From an uncultured Clostridia bacterium (GTDB lineage Bacteria; Bacillota; Clostridia; Oscillospirales; Acutalibacteraceae): 5,205 nucleotides of DNA. The stretch spans positions 1-5,205 of the forward strand of contig CAJOQU010000023.1 of assembly GCA_905236975.1 (NCBI GenBank). Reading direction: 5' to 3'. Below are positions 1-5,205 of this stretch, piece by piece. A program made the position numbers and the translations under genes. Under the pieces are notes generated by a model. It was given only the letters and a program-made list of their open reading frames with translations, searched no databases and was not told where the DNA came from. Each line of letters starts with the position of its first letter. The stretch's first letter is position 1.

Positions 1-778
1 CCGTCATATATTCTTTCACGCTGTCAAACAAGCGGATAATGACATCCGCCACAATGTTGGCACAGATCACACGGTAGCGGCCGCTGACCTGTTCCGCCAA
101 ATCACCCACCGTGAAATCGACCTGATCGGCAAGACCGTTACGCGCCGCGTTTTCTTTCGCCGTCTTGACCGACTGGGCGTCAATATCCACCCCCACGGCC
201 GACCGCGCCCCCAAAAGGACGGCGGCAATCGCCAAAATACCGCTGCCGCAGCCGATATCCAGCACCGTGTCGCCGGGTTTTATGCCTTCTTCAAGAAACT
301 CGAGACACAGCGCGGTAGTGGCATGACTTCCGGTACCGAAGGCCGCGCCCGGATCGATGTGCAGCTGCACCCGGCCGGGATTTTGGTATTGCTCCCAACT
401 GGGAACAACGGCAAGACGGTCGCCAATTTCCATAGCGTGAAAATACTTTTTCCAGTTTTCGTTCCAATCGGCGTCGTTCACACAAATGCGCTCCGCTGTG
501 TGGTCAATGCCCTCGGCTGTTAAACGCTCGGTCAAAAAGGCCAACGCCTCAGCCGCGTTGTCACACTCCGATATATACAAATGAATGACCACATGCGCGC
601 GATCCTTGGCGAGCAGTTGCTCGTCAATCAAGTCAATATGCGCGATCTCCTGCGCGCCGGCCTCCAAATCGGAATAATCTTCCACATAAATACCGTAAGG
701 CACCGTCATATTGGCGATAGCCGCCGCGGTCTCGGCGTCTTTCAGCGGCACAGTGACCGCGATTTCTGTCCAATCCAT
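1..778 (-). CDS. prmA: Ribosomal protein L11 methyltransferase PrmA (C-terminus cut by window edge)
   Basis: PrmA uses S-adenosylmethionine to methylate ribosomal protein L11 in the cytoplasm. I translated the strand by hand: the frame is open from the ATG at 776-778 to base 1, giving about 259 residues. Family members have roughly 310, so about 50 C-terminal residues lie outside the window. Visible signatures are the PrmA motif DWNENWKKYF (residues 104-113), the family-typical DPGAAFGTGSHATT (142-155), the SAM-binding glycine loop VLDIGCGSGILAIAA (172-186), the acidic end of the second strand VGVDID (195-200) and the motif NIVADVI (241-247) in the catalytic region. The N-terminal ~95 residues fit the L11-recognition domain. 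The start follows a GGAG site at 6-base spacing. The gene lies 61 bases downstream of the Clp ATPase gene and is probably co-transcribed with it. No frameshift or missing motif is seen. Assignment is confident; only the 3' end is unknown. Confidence 0.95.
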   Translation of the reverse strand, partial: MDWTEIAVTVPLKDAETAAAIANMTVPYGIYVEDYSDLEAGAQEIAHIDLIDEQLLAKDRAHVVIHLYISECDNAAEALAFLTERLTAEGIDHTAERICVNDADWNENWKKYFHAMEIGDRLAVVPSWEQYQNPGRVQLHIDPGAAFGTGSHATTALCLEFLEEGIKPGDTVLDIGCGSGILAIAAVLLGARSAVGVDIDAQSVKTAKENAARNGLADQVDFTVGDLAEQVSGRYRVICANIVADVIIRLFDSVKEYMT

Positions 779-784
779 GGTATT

Positions 785-789
785 CTCCG
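785..789 (-). promoter_or_regulatory. Ribosome binding site of prmA
   Basis: On the minus strand CGGAG stands 6 bases before the ATG at 778. It fixes this ATG as the start. The protein begins MDWTEIAV, which fits the usual beginning of PrmA proteins. Confidence 0.7.
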
Positions 790-803
790 TTTCTGTATCG
801 GTT

Positions 804-822
804 GAAGGGCGATCGACCCTTC
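804..822 (-). other. Small inverted repeat in the clpE-prmA gap
   Basis: A 6-base stem (GAAGGG / CCCTTC on the minus strand) flanks a 7-base loop containing the palindrome CGATCG. It lies between the stop of the Clp gene (840) and the prmA ribosome binding site (785-789). No U-run follows the stem, so it is not a standard intrinsic terminator. It could be an attenuating or mRNA-stabilising hairpin, or chance. The short direct repeat CAACCG occurs on both sides. Confidence 0.35.
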
Positions 823-839
823 CCGGTTGATCCGCTGCC

Positions 840-3143
840 CTATTTCACCTGAAGGATGACCTGTTCATCCGCCGAAAGGGCAATTTCACTGATTACCCCT
901 TCGCCTGCTTCAATGATCCGATCCACGATCGGGCTTTCGATCTCTCGCCGGATGATGTTGCGCAGTTCGCGGGCTCCCCGTTTGCCGCCGCCGCATTTTT
1001 CAGATAGCCAACGGCAAATGCTTTGGTCAAATTCCAAACGAATCAGCTTTTCGGCAAGGGATGCTTTCAGTTCTTCAAGCATCAAAGCCGCGATTTGGCA
1101 GAGCGCATCGGCATCCAAGGGGGAGAAGACCACAATCTCATCCACCCGCGCCAAAAATTCAGGGCGTAAAAAGCTTTCCAGCGCTTTAAGCGCCTTTTCT
1201 TTTGAGGCGTCGCCCACCGTTTTGCCAAAGCCCAGCAGATTTTCGGCTCTTTCACTACCGGCGTTGGAGGTCATGACCACAATGGTATTTTCAAAATTAA
1301 CGGTTCGGCCCTGCGCGTCGGTCACGCGGCCTTCGTCTAAAATTTGCAGCAGAATATTCAGTACATCGGGATGTGCTTTTTCAATCTCGTCAAACAGTAC
1401 CACGGAATAAGGCTTGCGGCGCACCTTTTCGGTCAACTGACCGGCTTCGTCATACCCCACATAGCCGGGAGGCGCCCCGATAATACGCGAGACCGAATGC
1501 TTTTCCATAAACTCCGACATATCCAAGCGAATCAAGGTCTCGGGCGTGTCAAAAAGCTGTTCCGACAACACCTTAACAAGTTCGGTCTTTCCCACACCGG
1601 TCGGCCCCACAAAGATAAACGAAGCCGGTCTGTGCAGATTTCCGCCGGTGCGCACGCGTGACCGTTTGACTGCAGAAGCAACCAAATGCGTGGCCTCACG
1701 CTGGCCGATGATACGTTGGTTAAGTTCGTCTTCCAAATGCGCAAGCTTTTGCAGATCGCTTTCCTGAACTTTTGCGGCGGGAATGCCCGTCCACAATTCG
1801 ATCACCTTGGCAAGATCCTGATCGGTCACGGTGTTGTTGGAGGCAGGTTCATACAGGCCTTCGGCGATATTTTTGTATTTTTCCAGCTCCGATTTCACCA
1901 TCGCCTGTTTTTCATAATCGGGATTTTCAACCTCGGCCTCCAGTTCCTCTAATTCGACCGAATACTGCGCAATTTTTTTGTTTGCCAGATACAGATCATC
2001 CACCGCTTTGTTGGCAAGGCTGGCGCAGGCGCAGGCCTCATCTAACAGGTCGATAGCCTTATCGGGCAGGTAACGGTCGGTCACATAGCGTTCAGACAAC
2101 AGCACCGCTTTTTTGACAATACTGTCCGGCACGGTGACGCCGTGAAAGCCCTCGTAATAGCTTTTTACACCCATCAGCACCTTTTCGGCTTCCGCAAGGG
2201 AGGGCTCTTCAATGGTGACAGGCTGGAAACGACGCTCCAACGCGGCGTCCTTTTCAATATATTTGCGGTATTCCTTAAAAGTGGTGGCGCCGATCACTTG
2301 AATTTCCCCGCGGGAGAGCGCCGGCTTTAAAATATTGGCGGCGTTCATGGAGCCTTCGGACGAATCCCCCGCGCCGACCAGATTGTGAATCTCATCGATA
2401 AACAGGATGATATTGCCTTCGCTTTTGACCTCTTCTATCAGGCCCTTCACACGGCTTTCAAACTGGCCGCGGAACTGAGTGCCCGCCACAAGACCGGTCA
2501 GGTCAAGTAAGTGAATCTCTTTATCCAGCAGGCGAGCGGGCGCGTCGCCGTTTGCAATCTTCATGGCAAGCCCCTCGGCGATGGCGGTCTTGCCCACACC
2601 GGGCTCGCCGATCAGGCAGGGATTGTTTTTGGTGCGCCGGGATAAAATTTGAATGGTGCGGTAAAGTTCCTTTTCCCGCCCGACGATCACATCAATCTGC
2701 CCCGACCGCGCCTTTTCGGTCAGGTTGGTGCAAAATTGCTCTAAATAACGGCGGCGTTTTTTCTTAGGTTTTTTCTCGGCCTTTTTGTCCTCCTTTGTCT
2801 CGGTCTTATCGTCTGCGGCGGCACCGTCAAAATGACCGAACATTTTATTAAAAAAGGGCATGGCCGGGGCGCGGCTCAAATCAAAGGTCTCGTCATTGAG
2901 TTCCTCGTCTGACAGATCGTCCCCATCCTCCTCGGCAAGGGACATGAAATCCATAAATTGATCGCTCATCTGTTCGATGTCTTCGTCGCTGATATTCATT
3001 TTTTTCAGCATATCGTCGATGGGCTTGATTCCAAGCTCCTTGGCGCAGACAAGGCAAAGGCCGTTCATATCGCCGCCGGGGTGTGACATATCCGACATAA
3101 AAACCACTGCCGGGCGTTTCTTGCATTTTGAACAAAGTTTCAT
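840..3143 (-). CDS. clpE: ClpE-type Hsp100/Clp AAA+ unfoldase with N-terminal zinc finger
   Basis: Cytoplasmic ATP-driven unfoldase (767 residues) expected to feed proteins into ClpP. Domains in order: a C4 zinc finger (Cys4, 7, 30, 33); an acidic stretch (about 52-88); a Lys-rich linker (about 113-132); AAA1 with Walker A GEPGVGKT (179-186), Walker B ILFIDE (246-251) and Arg304/305; a short coiled-coil M-domain (about 377-430); AAA2 with Walker A GPTGVGKT (513-520), Walker B VVLFDE (581-586), sensor-1 Asn627, pore loop GYVGYDE (560-566) and sensor-2 GAR (723-725). LGF (637-639) sits where ClpC/ClpE carry the ClpP-docking tripeptide, so partnership with ClpP is inferred. There are no Clp_N repeats; with the zinc finger this favours ClpE over ClpC, although pipelines may name such proteins ClpC. 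The AAA1 pore loop reads GTQFRGQFE (221-229), with Phe where ClpC has Tyr. The start follows AAGGAG at 7-base spacing, 24 bases after the cvpA stop. Both ATPase sites look intact. Confidence 0.93.
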   Translation of the reverse strand: MKLCSKCKKRPAVVFMSDMSHPGGDMNGLCLVCAKELGIKPIDDMLKKMNISDEDIEQMSDQFMDFMSLAEEDGDDLSDEELNDETFDLSRAPAMPFFNKMFGHFDGAAADDKTETKEDKKAEKKPKKKRRRYLEQFCTNLTEKARSGQIDVIVGREKELYRTIQILSRRTKNNPCLIGEPGVGKTAIAEGLAMKIANGDAPARLLDKEIHLLDLTGLVAGTQFRGQFESRVKGLIEEVKSEGNIILFIDEIHNLVGAGDSSEGSMNAANILKPALSRGEIQVIGATTFKEYRKYIEKDAALERRFQPVTIEEPSLAEAEKVLMGVKSYYEGFHGVTVPDSIVKKAVLLSERYVTDRYLPDKAIDLLDEACACASLANKAVDDLYLANKKIAQYSVELEELEAEVENPDYEKQAMVKSELEKYKNIAEGLYEPASNNTVTDQDLAKVIELWTGIPAAKVQESDLQKLAHLEDELNQRIIGQREATHLVASAVKRSRVRTGGNLHRPASFIFVGPTGVGKTELVKVLSEQLFDTPETLIRLDMSEFMEKHSVSRIIGAPPGYVGYDEAGQLTEKVRRKPYSVVLFDEIEKAHPDVLNILLQILDEGRVTDAQGRTVNFENTIVVMTSNAGSERAENLLGFGKTVGDASKEKALKALESFLRPEFLARVDEIVVFSPLDADALCQIAALMLEELKASLAEKLIRLEFDQSICRWLSEKCGGGKRGARELRNIIRREIESPIVDRIIEAGEGVISEIALSADEQVILQVK

Positions 3144-3150
3144 GGTCGAT

Positions 3151-3156
3151 CTCCTT
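3151..3156 (-). promoter_or_regulatory. Strong ribosome binding site of clpE
   Basis: AAGGAG on the minus strand, 7 bases before the ATG at 3143 and inside the 24-base gap after the cvpA stop codon. It is the best Shine-Dalgarno match in the window and confirms that translation starts directly before the zinc-finger sequence MKLCSKC. The gap is too short to hold an independent promoter of normal size, which supports co-transcription with cvpA. Confidence 0.8.
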
Positions 3157-3167
3157 AGAGTACAAAA

Positions 3168-3866
3168 TCAGGGGTTAAAAAAGTTTTTAATTGTAAAATT
3201 AAAATGGTTAAAGAACCAGGATTCCTGCAGGGATTCTTTGGTGAAGATCCAAACGCCGCCCTTGTGGAACGAAACCACCAGCGACACCAACAAGCAAAAC
3301 AATACGGCAATTACCATTCCCTTGGGAATGCCGATTATTCCGCCTAAAATTTGATTGAGCCGCCGCGTCAGCTTGATTGAAAACAGGCGGTTAACCAGCC
3401 TTGCCAGCAGTTTGACTGCCAAAAGCAGCACCGCCAACAGCAGTGCGGCGTAAACCATCTCCAACAGGCTGGTGACACTGGGCTTGATAAGCTCCTGTGA
3501 AACGCTTTGCACAGTGCTTTCAATGCTTGAACCGACGTTTTGTGAAACGGTCTCGTCCAACGATTGTTTGGTGATTCCAAACGAACTTATGCCGGTTTTG
3601 AGCATGTCGGGCAATTCATCCCATATGCTGTCAGTCGTCAGTTCGGCGGTGCTTTCGGTCGCCTGCGCGACCGAAGACACAATGGCCGGTTCAATCATGT
3701 TGTCATAGGTCTTGTTAGCCAGCGGTGTATTGAAAGAAAGAGCCACCCAACAGGCCAGCAAAAAGCCCGCAGTTTCTATAAAAATACGTACAAACCCGCG
3801 TTTGGCTGAAATCAGCACGGTCACCGCCACAATAGCCAATACAATCAGATCTATGATATAGCTCAT
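3168..3866 (-). CDS. CvpA-family integral membrane protein
   Basis: Polytopic membrane protein of 232 residues. The CvpA family is named for colicin V production in E. coli; its biochemical role is not established, so no specific function is claimed. Predicted membrane helices by hydrophobicity are at about 4-20, 25-45, 133-155 and 174-199, with the family-like KRGFVR turn (22-27) between the first two and the glycine-rich GGIIGIPKGM (175-184) opening the fourth. Between helices 2 and 3 is a hydrophilic, Ser/Thr-rich segment of about 85 residues (48-132), predicted to be outside the membrane. The tail (about 200-232) is aromatic- and Asn-rich. An alternative TTG start at 3869 adds one residue; I chose the ATG at 3866 because GAGGG lies 7 bases before it but only 4 before the TTG. 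The gene begins 15 bases after the stop of the DUF5711-like gene and ends 24 bases before clpE, so it sits inside an operon. Confidence 0.85.
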   Translation of the reverse strand: MSYIIDLIVLAIVAVTVLISAKRGFVRIFIETAGFLLACWVALSFNTPLANKTYDNMIEPAIVSSVAQATESTAELTTDSIWDELPDMLKTGISSFGITKQSLDETVSQNVGSSIESTVQSVSQELIKPSVTSLLEMVYAALLLAVLLLAVKLLARLVNRLFSIKLTRRLNQILGGIIGIPKGMVIAVLFCLLVSLVVSFHKGGVWIFTKESLQESWFFNHFNFTIKNFFNP

Positions 3867-3873
3867 CAAAAAT

Positions 3874-3878
3874 CCCTC
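3874..3878 (-). promoter_or_regulatory. Ribosome binding site deciding the cvpA start
   Basis: GAGGG on the minus strand lies just after the TAA of the upstream gene. Its distance is 7 bases to the ATG at 3866 and 4 bases to the adjacent TTG at 3869, which favours the ATG. Because the stop codon and this site are separated by only a few bases, translational coupling with the upstream gene is likely. Confidence 0.65.
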
Positions 3879-3881
3879 TTT

Positions 3882-5159
3882 TTATTCCAAATTGATTTTT
3901 TCAATCTGCCGGTCAGAGATGACGGCCACCAAGTCGGTTCCAAGCGTCGACAAGCGCACCGCGCCAAAACTACAGGAAGCCGACCGCAAAACCTCACCGT
4001 CGTTTCCGAACAGCATCACGGTCGTGTCACTCATACAATAAATATGACCGTTTGCGACCTGAATATCACTGATCTCGCCCTTCCATTCAAACGACGACTT
4101 GACCGCTCCCTTTGAAGATAAAAGCACAATACGGTTGTCGGTCTTGTCGCTGGCACGGGTAAAAACCGCCACCGCACTGCCCCCGTTTTCACGGAAAAAG
4201 TTCATGCGGTATTCATTTTCAACATCGGCCAGCTTGCCTTTTGACCAATGGATAAACCGCACCCGGTTTTGACTGACGGCATAAAATCCCCCGCCCGAGG
4301 CGTTGAGCTCATACACCAGCCCTTCCGTCACCGTTTCACTCCACGCGGGCGTAACGGAATCTAAATTTAAAATACAAATTTCAGACGTGTATTTTCCTGA
4401 AGAAGCATTAAAGGTTGAAACCGCGATCTTTTTGCCGTTTGGCGCAATTTCCACACTGTTGACCGTGTCGGTCGCGGAATCCCATTCGTAAAGCAGATTC
4501 CCTTTTTTATCATACACCAATACTGCCGAGGCGTAGGTATCGGCACGGGTGACCAGCGCAAACGCACCGGTATCGGAAACAGCCGCCGCCACAATGTTTT
4601 CCTCGGTTTCGACCGAAAGCTTTTTTCCCTGCAAATTATACAGCTCCGCCACCGTGCCGCTTTGTGAGAAAAGCAGTGCCCGGGTCTTTGAGGTTTTCAG
4701 CACCGGGTCTTCAAATCCGTGGGCTTCAGACAAAATCTTTTTACCGTTGTTGGCAAAGGCGTAAAGGCGTGTATTGGTCAACACATAGTAAGTATGCCCG
4801 ATTGAAACGGCATGGATGGTATCGGTGCTGTCAAGCTCGATCGGGTATCCGCCCGAGCCGATCGTGGCTGTTATATTTTCCACATTGGCCACAATGCCGC
4901 CCGGCAACACGAAATGAAAAACAAGAACAATAACGAAAATCACCGTCACTGCCGCCGCAAAGGTTTTTGCGCGCCTTTGTTGTTCCAACTTTTTGCCCTT
5001 GACGACCCGCATGTTGCCCATGCTGTCCTGCGAAGGCTGTTTTTTAGCGGAAGAAGTCATGGCGATATCGTCCGTCTTCTTCTCACGGCTTTGCTTTTTT
5101 CTGACCGTGCGAGGAGGATTTTTCAACCTCCCCCCGCGCCGTTTTTTATATTCAGGCAT
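3882..5159 (-). CDS. DUF5711-like membrane-anchored beta-propeller protein
   Basis: A 425-residue protein of unknown function. The first 65 residues are strongly basic (KKRRGGR near the start, RKKQSREKK at 20-28) and predicted cytoplasmic. One hydrophobic helix follows at about 66-86, with no signal-peptidase site that I can see, so it is probably an anchor. The rest (about 90-425) should lie outside the membrane and consists of repeated short beta-strand units such as TRLYAFANNGKKIL (130-143), AVLVYDKKGNLLYEW (212-226), IVLLSSKGAVKSSFEW (344-359) and TVMLFGNDGEVLRS (380-393). Each has the pattern hydrophobic strand, polar Gly turn, strand, as in WD40/PQQ-like propeller blades. This architecture and the neighbouring cvpA fit the DUF5711 family; that family name is from memory and not checked. 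No catalytic residues are recognised, so a binding or sensing role is inference. The start is the first ATG of the frame, with only a weak GGGATGA site upstream; Met34 is an alternative, but it would discard much of the basic tail. Confidence 0.75.
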   Translation of the reverse strand: MPEYKKRRGGRLKNPPRTVRKKQSREKKTDDIAMTSSAKKQPSQDSMGNMRVVKGKKLEQQRRAKTFAAAVTVIFVIVLVFHFVLPGGIVANVENITATIGSGGYPIELDSTDTIHAVSIGHTYYVLTNTRLYAFANNGKKILSEAHGFEDPVLKTSKTRALLFSQSGTVAELYNLQGKKLSVETEENIVAAAVSDTGAFALVTRADTYASAVLVYDKKGNLLYEWDSATDTVNSVEIAPNGKKIAVSTFNASSGKYTSEICILNLDSVTPAWSETVTEGLVYELNASGGGFYAVSQNRVRFIHWSKGKLADVENEYRMNFFRENGGSAVAVFTRASDKTDNRIVLLSSKGAVKSSFEWKGEISDIQVANGHIYCMSDTTVMLFGNDGEVLRSASCSFGAVRLSTLGTDLVAVISDRQIEKINLE

Positions 5160-5165
5160 TTTTCA

Positions 5166-5172
5166 TCATCCC
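5166..5172 (-). promoter_or_regulatory. Weak ribosome binding site of the DUF5711-like gene
   Basis: GGGATGA on the minus strand, 6 bases before the ATG at 5159, is the only Shine-Dalgarno-like sequence available. It is clearly weaker than the sites of the three genes downstream. It overlaps two tandem in-frame TGA codons (5163-5168), which could be the end of an upstream gene; if so, translation here might depend on coupling. Confidence 0.35.
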
Positions 5173-5183
5173 AACATCAAATC

Positions 5184-5192
5184 TTTATACCA
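5184..5192 (-). promoter_or_regulatory. Possible extended -10 promoter element
   Basis: TGGTATAAA on the minus strand matches the extended -10 pattern TGnTATAAT with one mismatch. Transcription would begin near 5176, giving a leader of about 17 bases before the ATG at 5159. A -35 box would lie beyond the window edge, so it cannot be tested here. No CtsR-type GGTCAAA repeat is visible in the 46 bases upstream of the first gene. Confidence 0.3.
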
Positions 5193-5205
5193 AACCTTTT
5201 CCAAA

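Noticed and set aside
291..485. A 64-codon minus-strand open frame inside prmA
   Set aside because: It is in a different frame from the continuous PrmA reading, which carries all the family motifs. It is a shadow of that gene.
856..1410. A 184-codon open frame on the plus strand
   Set aside because: It runs opposite to the AAA2 part of the Clp gene. Its translation is Ser/Arg-rich with no recognisable domain, which is typical of the antisense of a conserved gene.
2747..2805. A/T-rich runs in the linker region of the Clp gene that could look like a terminator
   Set aside because: They are lysine codons (AAA/AAG) of the linker on the minus strand. No GC-rich stem precedes them.
3214..3235. 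Repeated GAATCC around a CTGCAG palindrome near the 3' end of cvpA
   Set aside because: It encodes the repeated Glu-Ser in ESLQES and is explained by coding sequence; there is no matching copy elsewhere.
2977..3354. A 125-codon plus-strand open frame spanning the clpE-cvpA junction
   Set aside because: It overlaps two well-supported genes on the other strand, and its translation (a low-complexity Ser/Phe/Ile start followed by a polar tail) matches nothing I know.
1..5205. Possible new defence, toxin-antitoxin or mobile system
   Set aside because: All four genes belong to core or widespread chromosomal families. There are no recombinases, terminal repeats, nuclease motifs or small toxin-like genes, so such a claim has no support here.

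Overview
The window holds four genes, all on the minus strand and packed with short gaps. It is most likely a piece of a Clostridia-class Firmicutes chromosome, possibly Oscillospiraceae-like. That placement is an inference from three things: a zinc-finger ClpE-type unfoldase, a CvpA protein next to a DUF5711-like membrane-anchored beta-propeller, and GGAG-type ribosome binding sites with roughly balanced base composition. I see no phage genes, transposons, tRNA, rRNA, CRISPR repeats or long repeats.

In transcription order (high to low coordinates): (1) 5159-3882, a 425-residue protein with a basic cytoplasmic tail, one membrane helix and a repeat-rich beta domain outside the membrane. (2) 3866-3168, a CvpA-family polytopic membrane protein. 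(3) 3143-840, a 767-residue Clp/Hsp100 AAA+ ATPase with an N-terminal four-cysteine zinc finger instead of the usual Clp_N repeats. (4) 778 to the window edge, the first ~259 residues of PrmA, the ribosomal protein L11 methyltransferase. The gaps are 15, 24 and 61 bases. The first two imply one transcript. The third contains a small hairpin without a U-tract and does not look like a full terminator. A possible extended -10 promoter lies just upstream of gene 1, at the window edge.

The genes do not form an obvious single pathway. The ClpE-like protein should unfold substrates for ClpP, since it keeps both ATPase modules and a Leu-Gly-Phe ClpP-docking loop. PrmA modifies ribosomes. The two membrane proteins have no firmly known roles. 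The arrangement looks like a housekeeping or stress operon rather than a new defence or mobile system. The points most worth a second look are the architecture of the Clp protein (zinc finger, acidic stretch, lysine-rich linker, altered pore loop), its apparent co-transcription with two envelope proteins without a visible CtsR site, and the extracytoplasmic insertion in the CvpA protein.
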